From Nonomuraea deserti (GTDB taxonomy: Bacteria; Actinomycetota; Actinomycetes; Streptosporangiales; Streptosporangiaceae): a DNA stretch of 49,132 bases. Position 1 is the first letter of the stretch; each line of letters opens with the position of its first letter. The notes under the pieces are model-generated. The model had not been told where the DNA came from, ran no database searches, and saw nothing but the letters and a program-made list of their open reading frames with translations. The stretch spans positions 1 to 49,132 of the forward strand of contig NZ_SMKO01000059.1 of NCBI RefSeq assembly GCF_004348685.1, read 5' to 3'. Positions 30,784 to 39,241 of the stretch are shown here, piece by piece. The position numbers were made by a program, and so were the translations under genes.

Positions 30784-32204
30784 GTGCGTTCGGGACTGAC
30801 CATGTCGGTCTCGGCTCTGGCCTTGGGGCCGGGGGCGGGGATGACGGTTCGCACTTTGCCGCCCGCGCTGTGCTGCGGCGGCTCGGCCGCGCGCTCGAGC
30901 CGCACGTGGCCGAGGCGGTGGCGGGCCAGCAGCTCGCTGAGCCGGGTCTGGGTGGACTGCCATAGGGCCTCGGGGTCGATGCCGGGCGCCGGGAGCAGCC
31001 GCAGCCGCAGCGTGGCGGGGCTGGTCTGGACGATCTGGAACAGCTCCAGGCCAGGCACCGCCTCCAGCAATGTGGCCAGCGGCAGCGGGGCCAGGGTGAC
31101 CGGCCTCTCGTCCGGGCCGGGGAAGGTGAGCAGGTCGGCGGCGCGCCCCTGAACGCGCAAGGCGGGGCCTGGGTTGCCGCAGGGGCATGCATCCGGGCGG
31201 GCCACCACGGCGTCGCCGAGGTCGTAGCGCAGGATCGGCTGGACGTGGTTGGCCAGGTTGGTGAGCAGCACCGTGTGGGAGACCTCGCCCGGAGCCACTG
31301 GCCGATACTGCTCATCGACCGGTTCGACGATGGCCCAGTCGGCGTTGACGTGCATCCAGCCCTCGGCGCAGCCGTAGCTGAGGAAGGGGCATTCGTTGGC
31401 GGCGTAGCTGGTGCGCACCTTTGTTCCGCCCAGGGCGCGGCTGATTCGCGCATACTCCGGACCGGGCAGGCCCTCGGCGGTCAAGATGACCAAGGCCGGA
31501 TTGATGCGCAGTTGTCCGGCTTCGGCCGCTCCGGCCAGCAGAGCGCCGACGCTGGCGTATGGCGCGAGCACCGCCGGGCGGAAGGCGTTGAGCGCCTCGA
31601 TGAGCTCCTCCAGCGGCTGGTGGACGCTGAAGGCGGCCAGGCGGGAGCGGCCGCGTAGCCGGGCGGCTGCCACCGTGGAGGCGAAGTGCCCACCCTCCGG
31701 GATCACCAGCGCCATCCGCCCGCCCCCGGCCGCGATCCGGGCCACGTCGCCAGCGGTGAGCCAGCCGGTCAGCATGCGCGCCATCATCGCGCCGGTGACC
31801 GCGGTGGCGCGGGCGTCTTGCAGGAAGATGCCGTGCGTGCCGGTGGTGCCGGAGGTGGTGCTCAGCGTGTAGCGGCCGGCGAAGGGGCGGCCGATCACCG
31901 CGGGGTCGTCGGCGAAGGCGCGCGCCGCCTCCAGGGTAATGGCAGGGTCGGTGACCCAGTCGTCAAAGGCGTCCATCAGCCGACGCTTGTCGGTGACCGG
32001 CAGCGCGGCCAGGTCGCTCACGCCGGTGGGCACTCCCCATCCCCTGTAGAGGTGGCGGTAGTAGGGCGAGCGGGTGCGCGCGTGCGCGATGAGCGCGGCC
32101 AGCCGGGCCCGCTGCCGGCGGGCCATCGCCCGCTGGCCGCCCCGCTTGGCCGCCCAGGCATCGGCCATCAACCGCACTGTCGAGAGCTTCGTCGAGGTCG
32201 TCAC
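30780..32204 (-). CDS. PaaK/CapK-like adenylate-forming protein
   Basis: A 474-residue AMP-binding protein of the phenylacetate-CoA ligase clan. It has a helical N-terminus (LAALIAHARTRSPYYRHLYR), the P-loop STTSGTTGTHGIFLQ, and the adenylate site SYAANECPFLSYGCAEGW. The hinge region ILRYDLGDAVVARPDACPCG and a small C-terminal lid domain complete it. It probably activates an aryl or acyl acid as an AMP ester, or transfers it to CoA. The gene lies in a metal-resistance operon between a CDF transporter and DUF3703, an unusual place for an acid ligase. It is coupled to DUF3703 by an ATGA overlap and follows the CDF gene after 40 bases. Substrate unknown. Confidence 0.85.
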   Translation of the reverse strand: MTTSTKLSTVRLMADAWAAKRGGQRAMARRQRARLAALIAHARTRSPYYRHLYRGWGVPTGVSDLAALPVTDKRRLMDAFDDWVTDPAITLEAARAFADDPAVIGRPFAGRYTLSTTSGTTGTHGIFLQDARATAVTGAMMARMLTGWLTAGDVARIAAGGGRMALVIPEGGHFASTVAAARLRGRSRLAAFSVHQPLEELIEALNAFRPAVLAPYASVGALLAGAAEAGQLRINPALVILTAEGLPGPEYARISRALGGTKVRTSYAANECPFLSYGCAEGWMHVNADWAIVEPVDEQYRPVAPGEVSHTVLLTNLANHVQPILRYDLGDAVVARPDACPCGNPGPALRVQGRAADLLTFPGPDERPVTLAPLPLATLLEAVPGLELFQIVQTSPATLRLRLLPAPGIDPEALWQSTQTRLSELLARHRLGHVRLERAAEPPQHSAGGKVRTVIPAPGPKARAETDMVSPERT

Positions 32205-32244
32205 CGCGGTGCCTGCTTGACGGGGGCGGGCATCGGACGGCCGA

Positions 32245-32982
32245 TCATGAGGTGGTTCCCTTCGGCTGGATGGTCGTGGGGGCGCAGCAGCCGTCAGCGC
32301 AGTGCTCGTCGCTCTGCTGGTCGGCCTGCTGGTCGGCCTGCTCGCGGGCGCCGGCGATGGGGACGGCGCAGCAGGCGTCCCCGCGCCAGGCTTCGCGCCC
32401 TTCCTTGACCGCGACGGCGGCGATGACCAGGGCGGCGATCGGGTCGGCCCAGGACCAGCCGAACAGGCTGTTCAACGCCAGCCCCACCAGCAGGACCGCG
32501 GACAGGTAGGTGCAGAGCAGGGTCTGCTTGGAGTCGGCCACCGCGCTGGCGGAGCCGAGCTCGCGGCCGGCGCGCCGCTGCGCGGCCGACAGGAACGGCA
32601 TGACGACCAGCGACACGGCGGCCAGGATCAGGCCGGGGGTGGAGTGTTCGGCCTCACCGACGCCGAGCAGGGCGCGGACGGCGTCGAAGGTGACGTAGGC
32701 CGCCAGCGCGAAGAACGAGATCGCGATGACGCGCAGCGCCGTCTTCTCGCGCTTCTCGTGGTCGGCGGCGGAGAACTGCCAGGCGACCGCGGCGGCCGAG
32801 GCGACCTCGACGACGGAGTCCAGGCCGAAGCCGATCAACGCGGCCGAGGAGGCGATGGTGCCGGCGGTGATGGCCACGGCCGCTTCGATCACGTTGTAGG
32901 TGATGGTCGCGGCGACCAGCAGCCGGATGCGGCGCTGCAGTAATGTCCGCCGGTCCGGGGCGGGCAGGTTCAGCGTGGTCAT
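32245..32982 (-). CDS. cation diffusion facilitator-like heavy-metal exporter
   Basis: A 245-residue membrane protein with six hydrophobic segments (AATITYNVIEAAVAITAG, ASSAALIGFGLDSVVEVAS, ALRVIAISFFALAAYVTF, GLILAAVSLVVMPFL, LCTYLSAVLLVGLALN, DPIAALVIAAVAV). The CDF-type acidic residues are present in the second segment (GFGLDSVVEV) and in VADSKQTLLC. The C-terminal 40 residues are Cys- and Asp-rich (GDACCAVP, DEHCADGCCAP) and likely hand metal to the pump. It lacks the usual C-terminal ZT dimer domain. It overlaps the ArsR gene by four bases. Expected to expel Zn, Cd, Pb or Co using the proton gradient. Confidence 0.88.
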   Translation of the reverse strand: MTTLNLPAPDRRTLLQRRIRLLVAATITYNVIEAAVAITAGTIASSAALIGFGLDSVVEVASAAAVAWQFSAADHEKREKTALRVIAISFFALAAYVTFDAVRALLGVGEAEHSTPGLILAAVSLVVMPFLSAAQRRAGRELGSASAVADSKQTLLCTYLSAVLLVGLALNSLFGWSWADPIAALVIAAVAVKEGREAWRGDACCAVPIAGAREQADQQADQQSDEHCADGCCAPTTIQPKGTTS

Positions 32983-33449
32983 GACACCGCCTCCTCTGTC
33001 ACGTTCTCGCCGTCTGCCGGTTCGCCGAGGTGCTCGAGGTCCTGGTCGAGCTCGGCTCGCAGAGCGCTGTGCGCGTCGGTTGCGCCGTGTGTGGTGCCGT
33101 GGACGGGGCAGAGCACCACGGCGTGTCCGGTGGCGGCCAGCAGGTGTTCGGCGGAGGCGAGTAGGTCCATCAGCTCGGGCCGGGTCAAGGAGTAGAAGGA
33201 CTGGCGCCCTTCGGCGCGGTAGTCGACCAGGTCGCAGTCGCGCAGGCAGGCCAGGTGCTTGGACACGGTGGACTGGGCCAGGCCGAGTTCGGCGGTCAGG
33301 TCGACCACGCGGGCCTCGCCGCGGGCCAGCCGCTGAACGATGCGCAGCCGGGTCTCATCGGCCAGGGAGTGGAACAACGCTGCCGCCGGGGAGATGCCGG
33401 CGGCGATGTCGGTGCTGACGCAGCGGCCAGCATCACTATCAATCGCCAT
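32979..33449 (-). CDS. ArsR/SmtB-family metal-sensing repressor (CmtR-like)
   Basis: A 156-residue winged-helix repressor (ETRLRIVQRLARGEARVVDL, AQSTVSKHLACLRDCDLVDY). Cys68 and Cys72 in the CLRDC of the recognition helix and Cys114 (VVLCPVHG) match the Cys-x3-Cys plus distal Cys ligand set of mycobacterial CmtR, a Cd/Pb sensor. Cys10 is an extra candidate. Metal binding would release the protein from its operator and allow expression of the CDF transporter that overlaps it by four bases. ATG 33449 lies just after a -10 box, so the message is probably leaderless. Confidence 0.88.
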   Translation of the reverse strand: MAIDSDAGRCVSTDIAAGISPAAALFHSLADETRLRIVQRLARGEARVVDLTAELGLAQSTVSKHLACLRDCDLVDYRAEGRQSFYSLTRPELMDLLASAEHLLAATGHAVVLCPVHGTTHGATDAHSALRAELDQDLEHLGEPADGENVTEEAVS

Positions 33450-33489
33450 ATAACGATGATAGCCCGGTTTGGTTATGTATTGGCAAGGG
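33450..33489 (-). promoter_or_regulatory. promoter and operator of the CmtR-like operon
   Basis: On the minus strand TTGCCA (-35, near 33489) and TATCAT (-10, near 33460) are 19 bases apart, with the start ATG about six bases after the -10. ATAAC (33450-33454) and GTTAT (33472-33476) form an inverted repeat that brackets the -10, as expected for an ArsR-type operator. The AT-rich islet stands out from its GC-rich surroundings. Confidence 0.5.
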
Positions 33490-33523
33490 GTGGGCGCGAG
33501 ACGGAATGTCGAGCAGTGGCTCC

Positions 33524-33781
33524 TCAGGCCAGAAGCCCCAGGGTTTCGGGCGTTTCCCAGGCCGTCAGACGCCGCTCAGGGTCGGTTTCCTGTTGCGCGC
33601 ACTGGTTGATCAGGTCGGCGAGGACTTGCCGGTCCTGCTCGGGGAGATCCTGCAGCAGGGCGATCACTGGCTTCAGGACCTCCATCGCGGCCGTCGGCGT
33701 GATGGCGTCGTCGTCGCCGCCATCAAGCCTGATGACGACTTCGGTGAGGGCTTTGGCAAGGGTGCGTTCGAGCGGGGTCAT
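33524..33781 (-). CDS. small hypothetical protein, fourth gene of an unknown operon
   Basis: An 85-residue helical, acidic protein (TPLERTLAKALTEVVIRLDG, MEVLKPVIALLQDLPEQDRQ, TDPERRLTAWETPETLGLLA). ATG 33781 has GGAG seven bases upstream. It follows the preceding gene after 43 bases on the same strand, so it probably belongs to the 33524-36317 operon. I do not recognise a family. Its size, charge and place after DNA-element genes recall small accessory or immunity-type proteins, but nothing in the sequence proves this. Confidence 0.6.
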   Translation of the reverse strand: MTPLERTLAKALTEVVIRLDGGDDDAITPTAAMEVLKPVIALLQDLPEQDRQVLADLINQCAQQETDPERRLTAWETPETLGLLA

Positions 33782-33824
33782 GGCGGGGCTCCTGGCCGGG
33801 TCGTGGGGTGTGTGGTGGGTCCAG

Positions 33825-34427
33825 TCAGCCTGCCGCCGGTTCGGTGAGCCGGGCTTCCATCTCGGCGATCATCTGGGTGAGCAGGCTGGTGTTCTCTTGC
33901 CGGACCACTTGCGGACCGACCGTGTCGAGGCCGGCGACCTTGGTGATGCACTCGTCGGCGGCCTGGGCCATCGCGGCGAACTCGGTGCGGGCGATGGAGT
34001 GGGGGTTGGCGGCCTCGTAGGTGGTGGCGCGGTGCATGTCCTTGGTCGCCGTCATCGCCGCTCGGGCGGCGGACATGGCATCGCGGGCGCTGAACTCGTC
34101 GCCGTGCCCGGAGAGCATGTAGCGGGTGACGAAGACCCGGCGCCCGGCAGCGTCGCGCCGGGCGGGGTCGGCCGATGGTGCGAACCGTTGCAGGCGGTCG
34201 CCCCGGCGGGCCGCGATGTCGCGGACCACGCGGACGGCCTGGCGTAGCCGGGAACCGTCGGGGATGCGGACGCCGGCGGCGATGTCGGCGTAGCTGACCT
34301 CGCGCCCGTGGTTGCCGCGCAGCCAGAGCATCACGTCGGCGACGTCGTACTCGGCCGGCGTGAAGCCCATCGCGTCACGCCGTGAGCTGCGCCGGGCTCT
34401 GCGCTGGGTCGAGCGCTGCGGGCTCAC
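33825..34427 (-). CDS. hypothetical protein, third gene of the unknown operon
   Basis: A 200-residue basic-to-neutral helical protein. Residues 20-75 look like a winged helix (AEYDVADVMLWLRGNHGREV, then SYADIAAGVRIPDGSRLRQA), which would make it a DNA-binding regulator. The C-terminal half is rich in Ala and Met helices (SARDAMSAARAAMTATKDMH) and ends in a coil. Start GTG 34427 overlaps the stop of the gene before it (GTGA). Family not recognised; the HTH reading is from pattern only. Confidence 0.6.
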   Translation of the reverse strand: MSPQRSTQRRARRSSRRDAMGFTPAEYDVADVMLWLRGNHGREVSYADIAAGVRIPDGSRLRQAVRVVRDIAARRGDRLQRFAPSADPARRDAAGRRVFVTRYMLSGHGDEFSARDAMSAARAAMTATKDMHRATTYEAANPHSIARTEFAAMAQAADECITKVAGLDTVGPQVVRQENTSLLTQMIAEMEARLTEPAAG

Positions 34428-35470
34428 AGCAGCCCGCCGCTGTCGTCCAGGAACGCCGCCAGCGCGGCGTCGTCCAGGTTGGAGCCGGTGGCCAGGTCCC
34501 GGACGGCGGCGATGGCCGCCTCGGTGCCGTCGCAGAGTTCGGCGATGGCCTGGGCGCGATCGGCGGTGAAGGCGATCTGCTGCTTGTGCAGCAGCGCCAG
34601 CGCCCGCGAGGCGGCCATGCGGATCTCGGCCATGGCGTTGAAGACGGCCATGGACGCGTCGGCTTGTGTTCCGTCGCGGGCCGCATGGGCCTGGGCGGCG
34701 ATGTCGTCTCGCTCGCGTCGCAGAGCCTCGCCGTGTTCGTGTTTGTGTTCGCTGTCGTACTCGCTCTGCCGCCGGGCGGTGACGTCGGCCGCGGCGGCGC
34801 GGTCGGCCGCATCCGCGGCGGCCTGGCGGGCGTCGAACTCCGCCAGGGCCTCCCGGGCGGCCGCCCGGGCGCTCTCATCGGCCAGCAGCGCGGTCTTGAC
34901 CGCCTTCGGATGTTCGATCACGTAGGTGATGGCCGCGGGGCGGGTTCCGGAACTGGCCGCCTCCCGCTCGATCGCATCGCGCCGCTCGTCGGAGATGGGC
35001 CGGGCGTCGGAACTGCGGTAGTAGCCCTTCTCGCCATAGAACGGATACTTCTTGACGTCGGGCAGTTCGACGTCCCGGTCCGGCTCCAGCGCCATCGCGT
35101 GGGGAACAACGCCTGTGTCAGCCAGGCGGTTCCAGGCACGCCAGAAGGCCAAGACTCGCCTGGCGCTGGTCTTTGCCTCGGAGGCGAACTCCCGGGCGCT
35201 GACGCGCCGGAAACGTTTCGGCCCGAAACGTTTCGTGGACTCTTGTTCGAATCCGATGCCGTGGCCGGCGTCAGGTTCGACCCGCCGGGCGACCAGGTAG
35301 GCCATATGCCACGGGCCTTCGAGCTCCAGCGTGACGAACTGGGCGATGTCCGCGCGCAGGGCATCCTCGCCGTCATCGCCGACACCGCCGCCGACACCGG
35401 CGCCGACACCGCCGCCGACACTGTCGCGGGCATCGCCGGGGCCCTGCTCGGGCGCCTCATCGCCCATCAC
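34424..35470 (-). CDS. hypothetical protein with DUF6192-like layout, second gene of the unknown operon
   Basis: A 348-residue protein. A Gly-rich N-terminus (about 30 residues) precedes a helical domain (ADIAQFVTLELEGPWHMAYL, SARRVLAFWRAWNRLADTGV). A middle block PDVKKYPFYGEKGYYRSSDA and RPISDERRDAIEREAASSGT then AITYVIEHPKAVKTALLADE leads into a long charged coiled coil with two His/Glu-rich patches (SEYDSEHKHEHGEA). The middle block resembles actinobacterial DUF6192-type, ParB-like plasmid regulators, but I cannot confirm it. It overlaps its neighbours on both sides (TGATG with the first gene and GTGA with the third), so the operon is tightly co-translated. Confidence 0.6.
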   Translation of the reverse strand: MMGDEAPEQGPGDARDSVGGGVGAGVGGGVGDDGEDALRADIAQFVTLELEGPWHMAYLVARRVEPDAGHGIGFEQESTKRFGPKRFRRVSAREFASEAKTSARRVLAFWRAWNRLADTGVVPHAMALEPDRDVELPDVKKYPFYGEKGYYRSSDARPISDERRDAIEREAASSGTRPAAITYVIEHPKAVKTALLADESARAAAREALAEFDARQAAADAADRAAAADVTARRQSEYDSEHKHEHGEALRRERDDIAAQAHAARDGTQADASMAVFNAMAEIRMAASRALALLHKQQIAFTADRAQAIAELCDGTEAAIAAVRDLATGSNLDDAALAAFLDDSGGLL

Positions 35471-36317
35471 GCGGTCACGCGCCTGCGCGGGGCGCGGCGC
35501 TGCGCCGGGACGGCCGCCGGGGGGATCGAGGCGGTCTGGCGCGCCCAGGCCAGGAACACGTCCAGATCGACCAGCGTGACCGCGGCGTCGGCCCGCTGCG
35601 CGGTGTCCATCTGCACCGGCCCCGGGAAGCGCTTGACGAGGCGTGCGGCCTGCCCGGCCAGAGCGAGGAGTTCGGCGACCAGCGCGGCGCCGGTGCCCGC
35701 CGGGGGGCGTGCCGCAGGCGGCTGGGGGCCGCGTCCGGCCCGCTGCTCGGCCTGCCGGGCCCGCTCGGCCTCCACGGCGGCGGCTAGCTCCTGGCGGGTG
35801 ATCTGCTCGTCTCTGGCCAGGATCGCCACGAGCTGGTCGCGGTGAGGGCTGTGGTCCACCTCCGTGAGGTAGTCGCTGACCTCGTCCCGCTCACGTGCCA
35901 CCGGGTCCGTGACCGCGGCCAGCGAGGGCGCCGTGCCCAGGACCGTCTGATAGGTGGCATGACCGACCCGGTCGATGCCCGCCCTCTTCGCATCCTCGAT
36001 CAGGTGCAGCAGCTTGGCGTAGCCGGGATCGAACGCCTGGCCGCCCCGGGCGCGGGCGCCCTCACGCAGCACGGTGTAGGAGACGAACACGCCGCAGCTG
36101 TTCAGGTGCTCGCGCAGCGCCGGAGTGACCGCGGCCGCCGTGGCCCGCCACTCCTGGCGGTGCTCACCGACAAGCCGATCCGCTCGCAGAACTCCCCCAG
36201 AGCGGCGGCGTCCTGCGCCCACCCGGCGGCCAGGATGTCACCGATCGCGAGCTGACCGCCGCGGCAGAGGTTCATCAGGCGGCGGCCTTCGGTCACGTCG
36301 TGCTCTGTGAAACTCAT
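35467..36317 (-). CDS. hypothetical protein, first gene of the unknown operon, interrupted by a frameshift
   Basis: ATG 36317 has GAGGGG five bases upstream and encodes TEGRRLMNLCRGGQLAIGDI and QDAAALGEFCERIGL. In the next frame the protein continues GEHRQEWRATAAAVTPALRE, then CGVFVSYTVLREGARARGGQ, KLLHLIEDAKRAGIDRVGHA, and runs to a stop at 35467. The two parts fit together with a single-base indel near 36170, giving about 283 residues. The original domain order (a GDI-type N-terminal helix-turn-helix, a middle FDPGYAKL region, a helical C-terminus) resembles plasmid or island regulators of the DUF6192 type. Whether the indel is real decay or a sequence error is unknown. It overlaps the second gene. 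Confidence 0.6.
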
Positions 36318-36357
36318 GCGAACCCCTCACCGGAGCCGGGCGGACAGACGAGCACGC

Positions 36358-36381
36358 AGTGTAATCGGGCGCGTACGCGCC
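36358..36381 (-). promoter_or_regulatory. promoter and palindromic operator of the unknown operon
   Basis: On the minus strand TACACT (36363-36358) is a good -10. A perfect 14-bp palindrome, GGCGCGTACGCGCC (36368-36381), lies four bases upstream of it, inside the -35/-10 spacer. No recognisable -35 is present, as is usual for activator- or repressor-controlled promoters. The operon start is 41 bases downstream. Confidence 0.5.
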
Positions 36382-36434
36382 TGTGTGCCGAACGATCGCT
36401 CTGATGCACTACGCCGTCCGGCTCCGGCTCCTCA

Positions 36435-37010
36435 TCAGTCGCGACTGGCCTCTTTGATCATCTTCTTCAGCTTCGCCCGGGCAGCGGTCAGGTTGTCTTC
36501 GGCTGTGGCCAGTTCGCTCTTCAGCTTCCTGTTCTCGGCCTCTGCGGCGCCCAGCTCGGCCGCCAGGCGCTCGCCGTGGGCCAGTAGCTCGTTGATCCGC
36601 GCCGTCAGCTCGGCGGTGCCGGCCGTCTCCAGCGCCGCCCCCAGATGCCGCTGGACGGCGGCCTTGAGCTGGTCCCGCTCGTCGCGCAGTTCCTTGAGCT
36701 GCGCGCGGGCCAGCTCCAGATCGCAGGCCAGCGACGCCGCCGAGGCGCTGCCCCCGGCCCTCGCGGCGCGCCGCGCCGCCTTGGCCTGCCCCGCCATCGC
36801 GGCCTCGACGTGCTCGCGGACACCTTGGGCATAGACCAGCCAGGGCGACACCCCGGCCGCCCGGGCGACGCCGCGGAACGTGATCGGCTCCCCGGCGGTC
36901 CTGAGCTCCTCCAGTACGGCCATCACCCGGCCGCGTTTGACCTGGCTGTCGGTATGCCGCGAGGCCCGCAGCACCTCACCCGGCGTGCGGCTTGAGGCGG
37001 GCCCGCTCAC
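36435..37010 (-). CDS. DUF6262 / TnpC-like protein of a Tn554-type element
   Basis: A 191-residue protein. Its N-terminus (ASRHTDSQVKRGRVMAVLEE, then EPITFRGVARAAGVSPWLVY) is the DUF6262 signature, a small HTH followed by a coiled coil (LELARAQLKELRDERDQLKA). DUF6262 proteins are the third component (TnpC-like) of Tn554-type transposons that use two tyrosine recombinases. Start GTG 37010 overlaps the stop of the recombinase gene before it. No frameshift is seen, unlike the recombinase. In this setting it would assist strand exchange or set orientation, though its partner TnpA is missing. Confidence 0.85.
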   Translation of the reverse strand: MSGPASSRTPGEVLRASRHTDSQVKRGRVMAVLEELRTAGEPITFRGVARAAGVSPWLVYAQGVREHVEAAMAGQAKAARRAARAGGSASAASLACDLELARAQLKELRDERDQLKAAVQRHLGAALETAGTAELTARINELLAHGERLAAELGAAEAENRKLKSELATAEDNLTAARAKLKKMIKEASRD

Positions 37011-38122
37011 GCGCTCTCCTGCCCGCGCCGGCCCGGAAAGCGGGGCATGCCCAGATCGATGGCCCCGCTCCCGACGCCATCGCGCGCGTGTTTGGCCCGG
37101 ACGATGCGCAGCACCTCGGTGGCCTCCTCCAGTGCGGCCCGCTCGTCGGCGGGCAGCTTCGCCAGCTTGGCCCGGGCGATGCCGGCGATCTTCTCCATGG
37201 CCTGGATGTTGTCGTCGAAGTTGCGGATCACGTACTCGTCGACCTCCCAGGCGATCGCCGTCTCCCGGTCGGCCCGCATCGCCGCGATCTGCTCGTCCAT
37301 GGCCGGCAGGTGTGAGGGGTCAGGGGCGAAGAACTTGCAGGCGGCGCACTGAAAGCGGACCGCGCAGGCCTTCCCCCCCAGCTCTGATGTTGGCCGGCTC
37401 GGTGCAAAGGCCGAACGGCACCGCCACCGACCGCTCCTCGTAGGCGACGCCGGAACAGGCCGGCAGGGCCCGGCCTGTCCGGTCGAAGCTGTGGCGGCTG
37501 ACCACCTCGACCGTTCCCGCTTCCGCTTGAGGGAGACGGTGTAATAGCCGGCGGTGGTCTCCATCGACGCGTGATCCATCAGCTCCCGCAGCACGTCGAT
37601 CGGCACTCCCGCATCAGCGTGCCGCTGGCAATAGGCGTGGCGGAACGCGTAGGGGAAGATCAGCGAGCGGTCGAACGGCAGGGGCCGCCCGTCCGGGCCG
37701 AACTCCTCGGCCAGCAGTTGCGGGACCGCGTCGGCGAACGCCCGGATGATCGGCGAGATGTGGTCGGATTCCAGGTGCCGCACCTGCCCGAACTCGCCGG
37801 CGGGCGGGAACAGGAACCCTTCCGACCCGCTCGGCAGCTCAATCGTCTGCCGGACGGCCAGCCAGGCGTGGACGGTGGCCACCGTCTCGGCCAGGATCGG
37901 CAGCCGGCGCCCGTTGCTGCTGCTGACCTGCGGGAACTCCTTGAGAAACACGATCATGGGACGGCGGGCCCAGAGCCATCCATGCAGGTCCGAACCCATA
38001 TCCGTTGGTTTTTCCGCGATTACTACTGGGACCCGGAGGAAGGCCCGATTCCCCAGCGGGCGCAGGATGGCCCGAAAAGCCAATGCCGGTGGCCGAAAAG
38101 CAGCGGGAAACCGGGACGTCAT
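37007..38122 (-). pseudogene. TnpB-like tyrosine recombinase of a Tn554-type element, two compensating indels
   Basis: ATG 38122 has GGAGGAG six bases upstream. The early part (MTSRFPAAFRPPALAFRAIL) is unlike known recombinases. From about residue 65 the family is clear: NGRRLPILAETVATVHAWLA, FRHAYCQRHADAGVPIDVLR, ELMDHASMETTAGYYTVSLK with the nucleophilic Tyr. A base is then lost near 37515 and one gained in a run of seven C near 37376. In the correct frame between them EVVSRHSFDRTGRALPACSG and VPFGLCTEPANIRAGG agree with TnpB. After them KACAVRFQCAACKFFAPDPS, with its Cys cluster, continues to the stop. The catalytic core is before the indels, so the broken middle may not abolish all activity. 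The N-terminal end of the ancestral gene was probably replaced when the group II intron remnant became its neighbour. Confidence 0.8.
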
Positions 38123-38224
38123 GGCCAGCTCCTCCGCTGGCCGTCTCGGATAACCGGCCGGATACGAGCGCTGCTCGAACCCGAAAGGGTGCTGACGCGG
38201 GCCAGGTGAGCCTGTGAAGAGGCG

Positions 38225-39126
38225 ATGAGGACGACGTCGGAACCGAAGGGCAAGTTGGACGCCATGACCACTACGGCTGCGGCCGGCGACGGTGTGGCGA
38301 ACGGACCGGAGGACGAACCCCTCGACTGGCCGTCGATCGACTGGCACACGGCCGAGGAGCAAGTACGGCGTCTGAGGCAGAGGATCTTCACGGCGACGCA
38401 GGCGGGCGACCTCAAACGGGTGCGCAACCTGCAGAAACTGATGCTCCGCTCACGGGCGAACACGCTGGTCAGCGTGCGCCGGGTGACGGAGATCAATGCT
38501 GGCCGCAAGACCCCCGGGGTGGACGGGCGGACTGCGCTGTTACCGCAGATGAAGGCCGATCTGGCCGACTGGGTGCAGTACCGCTCGTCGTCGTGGACGC
38601 CTCGGGAGGTCAGGCGGGTGTTCATCCCCAAGGCAGGCGGGAAACAACGTCCACTCGGGATCCCGGTGATCGTCGATCGGGTGCTGCAGGCGCGGGTGGT
38701 CAACGCGCTGGAGCCCGAGTGGGAGGCGCGGTTCGAGCCGAAGTCGTATGGCTTTCGGCCCGGGCGCGGCTGCCAGGACGCGATCTCAGCGATCTATCTC
38801 ACGCTGAAGGGCAAGAACCCGCAGCGTGTGTGGGTGCTGGACGCGGACCTGAAAGCGGCGTTCGACCGCATCGATCATGACCATCTTCTCTCTCGGCTTG
38901 GCACTTTCCCCGGACGGGGAATGATCGCGGGCTGGTTGAGGCGGGCGTGCTCGACCGCGGGCAGTTCGCCCCGACCGAGGAGGGCGTCCCGCAGGGCGGG
39001 GTCGTCAGCCCTTTGCTGCTGAACGTGGCCTTACATGGGATGGAGGAAGCCGCCGGAGTCCGCTATCGCAAGCTCGGCACGCACGCCGCCGAGTTGGTCG
39101 AGGGCTCTCCGGCGCTGATCAGATAG
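38225..39126 (+). pseudogene. group II intron reverse transcriptase/maturase, truncated
   Basis: RT domains 0-4 are readable: KLMLRSRANTLVSVRRVTEI, KTPGVDGRTALLPQMKADLA, VFIPKAGGKQRPLGIPVIVD, VVNALEPEWEARFEPKSYGF, RPGRGCQDAISAIYLTLKG and VWVLDADLKAAFDRIDHDHL with the first catalytic Asp. A one-base deletion near 38936 moves the frame to GVLDRGQFAPTEEGVPQGGV, VVSPLLLNVALHGMEEAAGV and YRKLGTHAAELVEGSPALIR. The gene then ends in a stop just where the YADD box should start (bases TAGCCGACGAG where TACGCCGACGA is expected). The rest, including the maturase X domain and intron RNA 3' end, is missing. IS256 DNA begins at about 39130, so the insertion is the likely cause. Confidence 0.85.
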
Positions 39127-39241
39127 CCGACGAGCAATGCTTAGGACCTGTGGATCGGTCGGGAAGGGGTGTACCTTCCCGATGATCATGTGAATCCTCA
39201 AGCATGACCGACGCGCCAACGTCGGTCGGGAAGGCACACCC

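Noticed and set aside
37007..38122. Programmed frameshifting in the TnpB-like gene
   Set aside because: One shift falls in a run of seven C, the other in non-slippery sequence, and family members are single-frame. Indels or sequence errors explain it.
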